From contig BGZK01000289.1 in assembly GCA_005406025.1 (NCBI GenBank), positions 248,001 through 312,000 of the forward strand: a DNA stretch of 64,000 bases. Direction: 5' to 3'. The position numbers and the translations under genes were made by a program. Below are positions 36,966-48,739 of the stretch, one piece after another. The number at the start of each line of letters is the position of its first letter. The first letter of the stretch is position 1. This stretch comes from Eumeta japonica. Lineage: Eukaryota > Arthropoda > Insecta > Lepidoptera > Psychidae. Under the pieces are notes generated by a model. That model made no database searches. It was not told the DNA's origin and saw only the letters and a program-made list of their open reading frames with translations.

Positions 36966-37440
36966 AATTAGAAAGCGTTTTTATAAACCATAGAATGTTT
37001 TAGAATTTTTTTTTTCCTATCCGACTACGAACGGTTATAATTTTAGCAAGCTGTATATTGCATGTTGTATGTATGTTCATGTATTCCCGTGTTCCTTTTA
37101 AGCTACTCATGACAATAAGGTATGTTAAAAATGTCTTCACTATCCGCTAGTTATAAACTATGTAATGTCACATTAAATTCGTTATGGCGTATCATATCAT
37201 ATATATATATGATGTCAATAATAAACTGCTGCAGTAATATATATTACAGAATAACGTGTAAATCGGACCTTCAGCTTTATTATATCGATCATAAGTTTTC
37301 CAAAATGTATATTAAACAGTATCCGTAAAAAAATATAGTCGCTTTATAGAACAGACACGTTAACACAGATTTCGGAGTGATTCCACATTGAACAGTCTCA
37401 TATCATCATTTTGTAACGAAACTCTGAGAATCGGGTACTC
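36966..37440. other. non-coding, unrecognised
   Basis: AT-rich, with CATATCATATATATATATGATG self-complementary sequence near 37195. No gene. Confidence 0.4.
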
Positions 37441-37482
37441 GAATAAATTTCCCGTCAAAGCGGACGGACCGCCGTGCAAAAG

Positions 37483-37486
37483 CTAG
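37483..37486 (+). mobile_element. Helitron-like 3' terminus
   Basis: CTAG followed by T, preceded by AAAAG and a small stem (ACGG-accg-CCGT at 37464-37475). The sequence upstream is too decayed to give the element's length. Confidence 0.45.
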
Positions 37487-37499
37487 TTTCATAGCTTAA

Positions 37500-37825
37500 C
37501 ACTCTTATTATGGAGGTAACGACGGACGGGTCCCGATGGACGTGAGGGCTCCGAAGGTAGGGCGTGCGGGCGGAACTTTTAAGTTATTCGTCAGAGAGGA
37601 CCGCCGGAGCCCCCGAGACTTAGCCCGGGCTAGTTCGCTAAGTCGCCTGCGGTCGCCGCCGGGGCCGAACTCAAAAATATCATCGCCCTTTTGTTTATCT
37701 GAGCGAAAATTGCCTTAATCACGTTGCTTTTTGACAAAAACCGTTAAGGTGATTGAGGTCGGACCGCGCCGAGTTCGCGTTTCGCTGAGCGAACCGGCGG
37801 CGGTTTCAGTAAACCGCTTTACAGA
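37500..37825. promoter_or_regulatory. GC-rich island, candidate regulatory element
   Basis: About 325 bp with ACGACGGACGGGTCCCGATG, CGCCGGAGCCCCCGAG, GCCTGCGGTCGCCGCCGGGG and TGAGCGAACCGGCGGCGG. The 60-codon Arg/Pro-rich frame across it is composition-driven and without domains. It is unique in the window. Confidence 0.35.
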
Positions 37826-37929
37826 GTTAAGAAAAAATTAAGGAGATAACATTTTAGAATGCGATACGCAATGACTATGATGTACATCAGTGAGAAGTTT
37901 TCTAAATAAATTTTTAACCAAATTAAAAA

Positions 37930-38715
37930 AAAATGAAGGAGGTCCTCAATTCGTCTTCAAATTTTTTTATGTATATGTTTGGCCATACCTTCTTTGCCTA
38001 TGAACCGATTTTAATAATTCCTATAGGTTATTCTATAGGCTATTACAGAAGTGGCAACACATTGAAACTTTTTTATATAGAGATAGCATCATAAGTACAT
38101 TGAATTGATTAATTATCTGTGAATTGTATGATTTTTATATGCAATTATTGTAAAGAATTACGATAGTTTGATTAGCTACCGGAAATAATATTGATTAGAA
38201 GATAAAGTTCAATTTCGCAATAGCGTCCTTTCTGACATTGCTTTTTTGTCGGGTGGTCTACTCATACTTTAATTCTAAATCAGACGATGTTATTCCTTCC
38301 AAAGTTTAACATGACTGAACGCTGACATACACGCGACTTATATGGAATTTTTTTAAGCCACCTGGATGTATATATAAGCGAAACTGACTGACTGACTGAC
38401 TGACTCATCACGAGATCTCCGAAGCTATAAATGCGATTGACTCTAAAGTCATAATTATTATTTTCGGGATGTAAACGCTTTCAGACGAGGGGTTTTACGC
38501 AAATTTTATCCAAAAAATTTTTTTATCATTTTATATATACGCAGCCGGATCCGGGGACAAAAGCTAGTCATGTATATAGATAAAAACTGCCTTCAAAAAC
38601 CTTCAAAGTAATTAAAAAGTTTGTTTTTTTTGGAGTCGGTGTCGGCTACAAAGCAAGGCAAACAAAAAAATACTAATCATTGAAAGCGAAGAATCCAAAA
38701 GTTAATAAGAGAGTA
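37930..38715 (+). repeat. ACCGACTT-family repeat split by a Helitron-like copy
   Basis: GAAGGAGGTCCTCAATTCG at 37936 and TGAACCGATTTTAATAATTCC belong to the same family as 13450-13720, and TTTGGAGTCGGTGTCGG at 38631 looks like its other end. Between them GACTGACTGACTGACTGACT (38386-38405), GACGAGGGGTTTTACGC and a CCGGATCCGG stem lead to AAAAGCTAG with T following (CTAG at 38564-38567), a Helitron-like terminus. The nesting suggests a later insertion. Confidence 0.55.
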
Positions 38716-38802
38716 CCAAACTCAACAAATTATTACATCAACAAAGTACTGAGTTAAATATTTTATTGTTGATATTATTTAGCGAAAATTCATGATTAGA
38801 CA

Positions 38803-38890
38803 GACGCTTGCCTGCGACATGTAAAATGCAACATGCAACCCGCCGCCGACCCTCGAATCTGTTCTCTCATTACGAATCCTCATCCAACAA
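38803..38890 (+). repeat. repeat module shared with 22.0 kb
   Basis: AGACGCTTGCCTGCGACATG, AACATGCAACCCGCCG, GACCCTCGAATCTG and TACGAATCCTCATCC repeat the order seen at 21960-22070 with about 80-85 per cent identity by eye. Confidence 0.65.
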
Positions 38891-39524
38891 ATTAAATATT
38901 GATTCGAGAAGACTGACAGATATCGAACACCTGAACAAGTGTTAGGTTTGTTTTTATATTAACCGCCAATTAATCACATAAAATTTCTTTCTACGTATAT
39001 TTTGAACCAATTCGCATATCTTTAGGAAAATGTTGACAGGGACATCTACCAGGGTCTCAGAAGTATAAGACGTTGTGACTCGCAGTTATGACTGCGCGGC
39101 ACGCGAGATGGCTGGGAGCGCATTTGTTGGTAGTTTTAGCACTCCTGATACTCTGGTAATTTCTTATTTTTATTATGATTTCATGTTTATTTCTTATTTA
39201 TTATGGAAACAAAATTATTACCATAAAAACATTATTAATCGCGATGAATCTCCAGCTTCTCCAGCTAGAAGCGCATAAACAGATAGACGGACGTAAATGG
39301 AAGTAATAAAAAAATGTATAACGTGTAATAGTGACGCGCAATGATGTGTCGTTTTTGTGTCGTCTAATGAAATCGTTCGTTTATTCCTCGATTGTCAGAA
39401 GTAATAACTTTGAACTATTAATGCTTTTAATAAATAAGAGATCTATAAAAAAAAAAGATATAAACAGATCTGTTACAAAACATTTTATTTTTCGGGTATA
39501 CGTGAATCCATTTCATTATTTATG
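38891..39524. other. non-coding, unrecognised
   Basis: AT-rich. A fragment near 39250-39300 (GAAGCGCATAAACAGATAGACGG) looks like repeat debris. No gene. Confidence 0.4.
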
Positions 39525-39920
39525 AGCAGTAACAGGTTTCTAGGGATAGCGACGCTATCGAACAGGCGCCGTTGGCCGCCGACCGAAACTCGACGCGGGG
39601 ACTTTGTTTACGCGGCGAGCCGGCACCCCGGTGACCCCCAGACGGTAAATTTCCATCAAAACAAGTCGAACAGTCGCATTGTCGCCCTCGTCACAGTTAC
39701 GGGGGCGCTTGTCGGCGAGAACTCGCGGGAAATGTGAGGTAATTTGTATCCGGGCGTTTCCATTATGAGATGTGCGCCAACTTTATAATTGGTGTCAGCC
39801 AACTTACGGCGTTATTAGAGAGGTGACGACGCCGCTCCGCCGCCGCCGCCTCCTCGGACAAAAGTCGTACCGGTCGTTGCTATGGCGACTTTTATGGCAT
39901 TTTCGGGTCGTCTAACCGAC
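39525..39920. promoter_or_regulatory. GC-rich island with paired GCCAT cores
   Basis: About 400 bp, the largest island of the desert: GCGCCGTTGGCCGCCGACCG, ACGCGGCGAGCCGGCACCCC, CGTCACAGTTACGGGGGCGC, CGCCGCCGCCGCCTCC. Near its end GTTGCTATGGCGAC (39876-39889) resembles an RFX X-box and, with 39894-39898, gives two GCCAT cores on the minus strand. The 71-codon frame at 39522-39737 has no domain. Confidence 0.4.
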
Positions 39921-40364
39921 CCTGTTTATATTTTCATGTGTGTGAATTTCTTTGAAATAGATACGTAATGGAAGTTTTCGGTATTGTTTGCGTTTGGAGT
40001 GAAATATACTGGCTCGTATCGCAATATAATTAATTTGATTTAATTTGCTTAATATTAGTTTAAAGTATATTTCAAGATCGTCTTTTTCTTCATAAATTAG
40101 TCAAGCTTCGAGGACTTTCATTAGCGTTCGACCATAAAGTTCTGTTGTAAACCACAATCGGTATATACCATAAAGATTGAACATAGCAACGTGGGATGTA
40201 CAGACGATGCGATATTTAAAGCATAATTAAATCAATCATTATCAAGTATTCTATGTTAAGACAAAGTCAATAAATGGCATAATTATGAATACCATCAATA
40301 GCATACTACGAGACGAATTATTTACTCTCACTAAAAATATACGTAATATATGAATGGCTTACCA

Positions 40365-41175
40365 TGAGAAATATTTCCATACGGTAGCTTTTTACTGAGT
40401 GAGATTTTGAATGGCTGAAAGAGTCGGTTCCCTAGAACATGTTCATAGAATGGGTTTTAATGAGCGATGTTTGATTTACCACAGGGAATTCACGTCCTGC
40501 ATCAAGTTCATATATGTATGTTATTGAACAAGATTCTGGTTGCCCACAAAGCATCGGCGTCCTAGAATATGTTCATGTTGTAGTTTATGGTGAGATGGGT
40601 CCAGATTGACCACAAAGAATTGACGTCCTAGAGTTTGTTCACACTATGGTTTTAAATAAGCATGATCCTGGTTGGCCACAAAGGATCGGTGTCTTAGAAC
40701 TTGTTCACACCATGGTTTTTAATGATCATAGTCATCGTTGACCACAAACGATTAATTTCCTAAAACTTGTTCACGCTATGGTTTTTAATTAGCGTGGTCC
40801 TGGTTGACTACAAATAATTGACGTCCTAACATGTGTTTATATAATAGTTTAACGTGAGTTTGACCAAAAAGGATAAGGCGTCTTAGAATAAGGACATACT
40901 ATTATTTTTAGAGAATGGGATCCTGATTGACCACAGAGAATTGACGTCCTACAAAATGTTAATACAATTAATTTTAGTGAGATAGGCTGAGGGCTGACCA
41001 CAAAAAATCGGTGTCCTAGTACGTGTTGATATACTTTAAATATGTAGCTATAATATATAGCTTTAAATGAGTGAGGTTCTGATTACCACATAGGATTGGC
41101 ACCTTAGAACAAATTTATGTAATTTTTTTAATGTCTTGTATCGTGGTTTACCAAGCAAGGCAGGCTTCCCAGAAC
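40365..41175 (+). repeat. tandem array, 66-bp unit, about 11-12 copies
   Basis: Units run from TAGAACTTGTTCACACTATG through GGTTTTTAATGAG, TGGTCCTGGTTGACCACAAA to GAATTGACGTCC. The spacing between the well-preserved copies at 40695 and 40761 is exactly 66 nt; one copy (about 40825) is shortened and one (about 41017) carries an insertion with TATAGCT. Identity between copies is about 65-85 per cent by eye. Sixty-six is a multiple of three, but all frames have stops in several units, so it is not coding now. Confidence 0.88.
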
Positions 41176-41839
41176 ACATGGTATATCAAGTTTTGTCATT
41201 TTCTTTCACGACTACACCCTCTCACAATCTTTTTTTGTAATTTCAAACTGTATGGCTTGAACGTTAAGCCTTGCCTATGCGCGCGCTGGATCGATATGGC
41301 TTGGAATCTCTTGACCGTCGTTATTATAATTATAATGGCACTGTTCGGATAGAAGTCTTAACTTGCATCTCGAGGCACTCCGTCAGTGGTTTAATTTGAA
41401 TCTATTTAAAAACACTTCTCGTTCATTCTGCTGTGTTAAGAGATTTTAACATTTAGTACCTTCTGATTCGAAAGCATCCGGATAACCATTTGGCTACCAC
41501 AGCACATTTACATGAAATTAATTTTATTGGCATTGTTTTTTGTGATATAAACATAGAAATATCAGAAATCTTATATCATTAAACCAAAGTAATATAAATA
41601 TGAATATATAAATTATTTTATTATCTTGTTTTCTAGGTGGTTACTAATATTTAAATGAAGCAAAAAAATGTGTGTAAAGGGATTGTGTTCGAGCAATTTC
41701 TCACGCGTCACGGCTTGATTCGATCGTAATATAATATTGGTGTATTCGAATTCATAATATGGAGAAACCGAAATTCATACCTTGATGCAAGCGAGTCTAA
41801 ATACCTGTTTGTTATCGTAATAAACCCATATAAAAATCC
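41176..41839. other. non-coding, unrecognised
   Basis: AT-rich after the tandem array. The 73-codon frame 41131-41352 starts inside the last repeat unit and has no domain. Confidence 0.5.
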
Positions 41840-42115
41840 TACATGGAAGCCGTGACCGCGACGCCGCATATCACATTATGAGTAAATCCTTTTAAATGCA
41901 TAAATGATTTAGTTCAGGAGCTTTCGAGGGCCGGGGGATTGAGGGGCGGGAGCGGGAGGCGGATTACTCGTATGAGAGCCGACCCTCGTCTTGCTGCGTC
42001 TCGCGTACGTTAATCCTTTTAATAGATTCAGCAGCTCGCCGCACGCCGTCTAATGAAGTGACGGAGAAAGGGCGAAAAGTTAAACGCCGTTTGGCGTCGG
42101 CTTTCGAGTGTGCAT
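41840..42115. promoter_or_regulatory. GC-richer island, candidate regulatory element
   Basis: It contains GCCGTGACCGCGACGCCGC, TCGAGGGCCGGGGGATTGAG, GGGCGGGAGCGGGAGGCGG, TACGTTAATCC (TAATCC core of Otd/Bicoid type) and GCAGCTCGCCGCACGCCG. It is non-coding and unique in the window. Confidence 0.35.
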
Positions 42116-44960
42116 AGAAATGCTAATGGGCACGGCAAGAGCAGAATAAAATGAGTGTGCACGAATCGATCGTTCGGATTCGATTGTGAAATGGCAAATG
42201 CATTTTATATAAACCAAAATATTGATCATACATGAAAACCAGCGATGCGTGTAGACAACGTGTGTAGACTGTACACTCACCTAGCTAATCGGAATTTTTT
42301 GTACGGGCAATAATATGTGAAATACTTTACAAAAATTAGAAAATCTACAGTCGAAACTTACCGAACATTTTCTTCCTTTTAGATTAAGGCAAACGTTAAA
42401 TATAAAGAAATAACGAAAATTTCATTTTGACAATTAGATGTAAAATAAACCACTTTACAAATATTTTTTAACATAGATACTGAATACATTGATATAGAAT
42501 GAAATTCTACACCTCGTATTTCAAGCAATGTCCTTTTAAGAGATTTTATCCTGATTTAATTCAATTTCAGTTCTAAATTTCAAATCCTGTTCTGCTGTCT
42601 GTTTTGACCTCTGCCTCTTCCTTTATTCCAATTCCTGTCCTGCTCTAGATTCCGCTTGTGGTTTATCACTCGCTTCCAATAATTTATTGTATCGATTAGG
42701 CGCTACTATTAAATTCAGGCGTCCTCCTTGACCTTAAGACGAAAAAAAATACCTTACGAGTCCTTTCAATGTTAAGCCAATTTACAGACCATTTAATGTT
42801 ATTCAGATCATTTTACCGTTTTCAGGGTCAGTTGTTAAATTACGATCCCACACATAAGCCATAAACTTTTCCGAGATAAAAATAGCATACGTCATTTTCT
42901 AGCTCAAAAACTACGAAAAATGCAAAACAGCATGTTTATCGATTCGTTACTCCGTTACCTACGTAAAAGAAAGCCAAAATAATAAACCATAAGACCCACT
43001 TTCTCAAATATAATATTAAGTAGATTACTTATAGCGCTTATAATAAAAACATCCTTATTTTTATTATTATATATTGTAAGCGCTATAATAAAAATAAGGG
43101 TATTTTAAAAATAAAAATATTTATTTTATCTATAATAATTTATCTAAATGCAAAAATTTGTCCGATAACGAGGGACCAAAATAAAACGCTGGTCAACTAA
43201 ACGAATTCACTGCATGAATTTAGTTGGGCGACCAGAGTTTTTTAAACAATCACAAACACACACTGCGGTCAAAAATCACGTCGCATTTACGGGTATAGAC
43301 ATCAGCCGGTAGTTATCGCACAATTCGTCTTGTAGGCGAGACTGTACTAGGTACCACTCGACCACTTAGTGTACTGTCGATGCATTTAACCGAGTCTACT
43401 CGTACGTTGCGTGTCATTACGTCCTTGGTGTGATGTAGAATCACGTCCAAACGCGGGACTAGACGGGAGCTGTAAAATATTTGTTATGATAATTAATCTT
43501 TGGTATAGTCTGAACACCGGCGTATTACGTTTGAAAATAGGCCGCCCCTGCCGCCGCCCCGCCTCACCGCACATTTAACCATAATTCATACCTAGTATTT
43601 CAAGTACATAATAAACTTTTTTTTATGAATAGTAGAGAATTTTTCAATTACATCATGTCTATTTTTTTTACAAATAGTAGAGAGTTTGAAAAGAAAAAAT
43701 TGTACAGTATATTTTTCATATTAGCAGCGATGTATAGATACATACGAATATATTATCCAAAGTCTAGTTAGATTTTCGATAATATTATATATTAATATAT
43801 ATCTGAATAATATATAATTTGTTAATTATCGCATTAATTTACAAGCATTTGCAACCTTTAATGCAATGTAGTATATTATTTGTGAGGAGGTAGGATAGTG
43901 TCGTGAACGCGCCGTCATTATTTTATAACTCCATGACTATTTAGCAACTAATAATAAATACAGATTATCAAAAAATTTAATAATGGTATTCAGACTTGTA
44001 ATTGATGCCAGCGGCATATGTATTTGACACTATTCTAAATTAAAATAAAAAAGTTATTATTATACATTTATTAGTTGTCTTACTAAAACCACGAAATAAA
44101 TACAAGACATCTCTACTCTGCTATATAAATACTAACCTACAAAAAAGTTAATAGAATCAAAATGAAGCTGTTATTTTTTTAAGCGTTCACTAAAATCGAA
44201 AAGTCGACAACGAAATAGGTAAACATTTTGTTGACCCAGACAAAAGCCTATTTGACTTGTAAAACTATCTAAACCAGCGGCAGGGCTGAGCGATCTATCT
44301 CCCGTCTGAAAGCAAAATCCACTTGCGAACCGCAATCCTAAAGGATCTCCATAATCCTCCGGCAAAGACGAGACTGTTAATTAAATAATCATGTAGAGTA
44401 AAAAGTTTACTGCCTGGCTTCCGAGCTGCCGCTAAAAGCGTAGTTAATATATTTTACCTATGCCATGGTAATTTGTATACAATGTCTTATTACCATAAAA
44501 TAACATACGATAAAAATAAGCTTATTATTATATTTCGTGTCGATTTGGAATTTTGTGAGGATTCCTTTTCAAAGCATTAAATTTATGTCTATTAAAAAAC
44601 CTACATTTTATAAGTACTCTGCTCTCACTTTATAGTTACTCTGAATGTTATGCACAAAATAACAAAATGAGGACTCTAATAGACTTGAGAATAATTTTCT
44701 TTTTGGAATTCCAACACTCGGCTTGTAACACGAAACAAAACGTATCACTAGTGAAAATTTGTAAATTTAATGAGACGACTAAGTATTTTCAAAAAAATAC
44801 GTCAAGCGATCTCTCTTCTCTACATATCTAAGAAAAATTGTGTCTAAAGTGTTGAAAGAAAGTATATAAAGATGGCGATATAATAGATTATTAAAAATAT
44901 AAGACCATGTAACTCCTTACTAATTAATAACAATTGTTTCTATTGCTTGTCATATACAAC
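42116..44960. other. non-coding with pyrimidine-rich repeat and hairpins
   Basis: A C/T-rich string (42575-42660, CTGTTCTGCTGTCTG, CCAATTCCTGTCCTG) is a minus-strand relative of the GGAATCGG repeats. A hairpin CCTTATTTTTATTA / TATAATAAAAATAAGG lies at 43052-43105. GAATAGTAGAGA and AAATAGTAGAGA are a short direct repeat near 43630-43690. No gene. Confidence 0.5.
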
Positions 44961-45195
44961 ACTAGTTTTCGCTGGCAGCTCCGCCCGTGTGACCGGCGAT
45001 TAATTTCATTCTTATCATAATATATAGAGCTGTCTCTTTTTCAAACGCGATCTTGACTCCGGCCCTGTTCTAGAATTTATTATGGACTTCATTATCTGCT
45101 TCGATTCCGGTCCCGTTCTCAATCCTACTATCGGTTCCGAGCCCTGTCCTGCTCTCATTTTGAATTCGAATCTCGATTTAGCTCTAATACAATAT
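44961..45195 (-). mobile_element. Helitron-like copy, minus strand
   Basis: ACTAG at 44961-44965, then TTTTCGCTGGCAGCTCCGCCC and a long pyrimidine-rich series (GACTCCGGCCCTGTTC, CGATTCCGGTCCCGTTC, CGGTTCCGAGCCCTGTCC). This is the clearest example in which the CTAG end and the repeat string occur as one unit. Confidence 0.6.
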
Positions 45196-46170
45196 AGAGC
45201 AATATCTTTTATAGTGTTTATGTCAGTAGAAAATTAAATAATATGTATGAAAGTATTTAACGTAAAATGGTTTGTCACATCACATTAATATTGTAAAAGT
45301 ATTTGCAGTTTGTACTTAGCTGGTTTATTAAAAGTTATAATTGTTTTTTAGATTATACGAAACATAAATATAGCATATGTAGCTAAATCGAGATTGTGTA
45401 ATTACTTATTTAAAAGGGTTTTATTTCCGGAAACCCGGGCTTAATTGAATAAATTCCAAATGCACTCTGCTAATAGAATAAATAAGATTTTTTAAATACT
45501 TCGGAAAGGGATTTAATCCGTTCGAATAGGGACGAAAAGGGTTAAAGAACGTCACTGTCACGGAATGGAAGGAGGCAGAAAGCGAATTCATGTCGCATTT
45601 TAAATAATTAATTTCATAAAACATTCGTTACATTTATTTATTTAATAAAGAAGAAAGCACATAAGCAATGTGGTCAATTTAATGCTTTTAAACGTTATAT
45701 TGCATATTTTTTACATAAAACTGCAACATAAACTATTTTAAAATTATAATAACTGTATAATATCTTTACTTTATAATAAGGTGATGTCTATTTTCAAATA
45801 TTATATTTGAGAAAGCACGGGCGTTAGAAAAAGTCGGGGTTGATTTTTAATATGACTACTTAAAATTAGTTTATTTAATGTGCGAGATCGTTCTCGCATG
45901 AGTTTGTAACTTCGAAGATCTGTACATTCAAATAATAAAATACATTCGTTATAATTTACCAAAATGGATACATCAGCAAAGATAATCCTTATGAGCCTTC
46001 AGGGCTTTATGTGTAGCTTTGCCCATTATGAACTAACTCTACGGTATCATATCGAGCCCGTTACAAATCTGAACACGACTCGGTGCGTGCGGTGCGTTTC
46101 GATTTTGATTTCTAAGTGGTCAATACTATGACAATGACATAGAAATTCGCCCACTATCTGCATTCTTGAG
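45196..46170. other. non-coding, unrecognised
   Basis: AT-rich DNA. Nothing recognised; the minus frame at 45421-45624 has no domain. Confidence 0.5.
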
Positions 46171-46720
46171 GTGACTTTTCACAACTATAAATGCCTTTTA
46201 CATTTCGCGTTGATGTGGAAATTCAAGGAGTTAACAATATTCAATGCTTCTCGACCGACTCTCACATATCCGGTAGTCACGCTCTGACCATCTTGGCCGC
46301 AGCACGAAAATGGACCGGTGAGATACCACACTCTCACATAATACGGTCGTGAAGTAGCTGTATCCGCTGTTGCCTTTCGTCTACTGAGTGAAAGTTCCAG
46401 TGGCCCACTCCCCTCCCTCAAATGTTCCATTCCTTTCCAAACATTATTGGCAAAACACTAGTGACACCACTAGGGTTGCGACTGTCCGTGGTTGGCGGTG
46501 ATTACCTACTCTGTGATGGCTCATATACCCCTTTTCTCATTAAACATGTTAACCTCTTATCTTATTCACAAATTAAAGCTATTGTACATTCTGCAACTGA
46601 CCTCGCACAACCTCTTACCTTTTTCACCTTGATGTGGGAATTCGAGCAGATAACATTATTATGTCTTCTTTGAGTGAACAACCCTCACAACTATTTTTAA
46701 TATTTTCAGGTTTATGTGAG
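46171..46720. repeat. SINE/LINE-like repeat with internal direct repeats
   Basis: GATGTGGAAATTCAAGGAG...TAACAATATTCAATGCTTCT (46213-46250) recurs as GATGTGGGAATTCGAGCAG...TAACATTATTATGTCTTCTT (46630-46671). Between them, GTCCGTGGTTGGCGGTGATT and CTGTGATGGCTCATATACCC match a motif string common in lepidopteran dispersed repeats (GGCGGTGATTGCTTACCATC, GTGA.CC.TATGC). The two open frames here have no domains. Confidence 0.5.
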
Positions 46721-47213
46721 TTAGAGGAGGTGATAATATTTTATATTTTTACATGAGTGAAAAGTTATCGTACTGCAAAATTTTGAATGAACCGTTTCGT
46801 TAGTTAAATAGGAAAAATGTTTTGCAACCACCGAAGAACTATGTGTATTATAATAAGTATTATACGCTTTTGCCCAGAATCGCGATATCTTTAGAAATGG
46901 CTTTGGTAACTCAATCGTGAAGATATAACATATCATATATTTTAATGTCTACGGCTTATAGCAAATAAAGGGGCATACCGACATGCGAGCGATAAGAGTG
47001 TAGGTGATCAACCACCGCCCATGGCCACTCGTAACCGAAAATTAGGGCGTTGGCGATCTTTCAGGAAGGAGTACAATATTTGATGGTCGCCGAAGTGGGC
47101 TATTGGAATTCTTAATAACTGAAAGAAATGCAACAGCGAAAGTTGCTACTTCACGTCTGCTTTTTATAAAAGTGTGCTATTTTACCGATGCAAAGGTTTA
47201 CCGGTGGTGTTAT
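46721..47213. other. non-coding, possible repeat debris
   Basis: The part at 46965-47110 (GGGGCATACCGACATGCGAG, AACCACCGCCCATGGCC, TTTCAGGAAGGAGTAC) has the look of a dispersed repeat, but I cannot name it. Directly after it, the inverted-repeat transposon begins. Confidence 0.4.
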
Positions 47214-47344
47214 CCCAAGTAACAAAATGTGGTTTTGTAGTGGTTCCGGAGCCAGGTCTATAACAAGATAGTAAAAGTTTATAACCACGGAAAAGGGCCC
47301 ATTTTATAAGCGTATTTTTGCTAATAAAACACTCATAATAGATT

Positions 47345-47540
47345 TGACGAGCACCACTTAGACCAATAATACACTTATAGTTGGACTACGCAGAACTATC
47401 TGCTCCCGCGAATCCAACTATGAGCATCGAATAGAACCAGTACACCACGACTTATGCCCATAATACACTTATAGTTAGACTCTGGAGAACCATTTGCTCC
47501 CGCGACGCTCACTATAAGCATTTAATAGAACCAGGCAAGC
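47345..47540 (+). repeat. sub-terminal tandem unit of the 47-kb transposon
   Basis: The unit AATACACTTATAGTTGGACT...GCTCCCGCGA...AGCATCGAATAGAACCAG (47368-47441) is repeated as AATACACTTATAGTTAGACT...GCTCCCGCGA...AGCATTTAATAGAACCAG (47462-47534). These are typical in place and form of transposase-binding sub-terminal repeats. Confidence 0.7.
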
Positions 47541-48056
47541 CTGTAACGTACACCGCGCTTCTGTTACTGTCCTGTTTTGTAATGTTGTGCGGTTGAGAAG
47601 AAAAATAAAAGGTAAGTTAATCTATTTTATATAAAACGTATTAACAAGTATTTGGCACGTTATATTACACGTGCATACACGTTTGCACCGCAACCGCGTA
47701 AGTATTTTCGGTGAAGTATATTGTGTTTTACATCTCAATTTTCGTTCGCCTTTTGAACACGGCGTATTTACTAAGTTGTGTTTAAAAATAATGTTAGTCC
47801 CAACGGCATTGTCGCGCCATATTATGACGAATTAGGGTTCCGCATACAAATGTCTTATGCTTAATTATAATAGCTAAGAGTTTATTATTTTTATGTTTTA
47901 GTTGTGACTTTATAATGTATGTTGATGAAAATTTCATCAACAAAATATGTTGATGAAATTTGTCGGCGTGTGTTCTAAAGGTTTGGGCAAAGGCGGCATA
48001 AATGCTTACTATTTGGTCGATTCTTTGTTTGAAAGAAATTTCTAAAGCAAAGTACG

Positions 48057-48473
48057 TGGACTGGTTTTTCTAAGAAGGAAGCAGTAAAAATATGTTTTAA
48101 AGCGTTTACGAGAACGATTTCTCTTTTTTTTTATATTATCCATACAACAGATGAAAGTTTTACAAAAGTGGACTGCGATAAATTTTTTAAAACCATTTTG
48201 AAAAATGCTCATAAATGCAGCGAAAGCAATCAGAGGATGTCGGCTCCAAAAGTTAGAGTAGTAAAGAAAAAAGCAACAGCAAAAACTCATCCAATAGATA
48301 TGCCAATTGAGAACGTTAACGGAGAGGGCTCCGGTCAAAACTATGTTGAGGATCCTGATCAAAATAATGAAGAGAGATCTGACCAAAACAGTGTTGAGAT
48401 TCTCTATCAAAATAATGAGGAGAGGCCTGATAAAAAGGCCAAGGGATTCCCGGGTAATTGCGTACGTAGTTAA
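48057..48473 (+). pseudogene. transposon-encoded short protein, DUF4806-like WTG region
   Basis: A single frame of 138 codons without an upstream Met runs WTGFSKKEAVKICFKAF, then FFYIIHTTDESFTK, DKFFKTILKNAHK and a polar tail with three runs related to DQNNEERSDQNS. Upstream, in another frame (about 47950-48047), GGINAYYLVDSLFERNF fits in front of it, so a frameshift at about 48050 has broken the gene. The W-T-G then K..F pattern and the FFK..LKNA ending resemble proteins of the DUF4806 type found beside transposases; this assignment is tentative. The encoded tail is a tandem repeat of about 13 codons. Confidence 0.5.
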
Positions 48474-48739
48474 TGTGTTCATATGCGCTGAACCTTTAGA
48501 ACATACCTATATTTGGTACCTCGATTCATTTTTTGTTACTGATTTTTGAATAATCCTAGATTAGGTGGGAATATTTATTGATGGTGGTATTAGTTGTTTC
48601 GTAGTTTTTATTTTATTTTCTAAGTTTATTTTAAAGTTGCTTGGTAACTAAGATTTGTTGGTTGAATAGACGAACACCTATTTAACTAAACGTGAAAAAA
48701 GTGATTTTTGATGTACCTATACAACAAAATTTTGTATTG

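Noticed and set aside
40365..41175. 66-bp units read as a 22-residue protein repeat or zinc-finger array
   Set aside because: All six frames have stops in several units and no Cys/His spacing is present.
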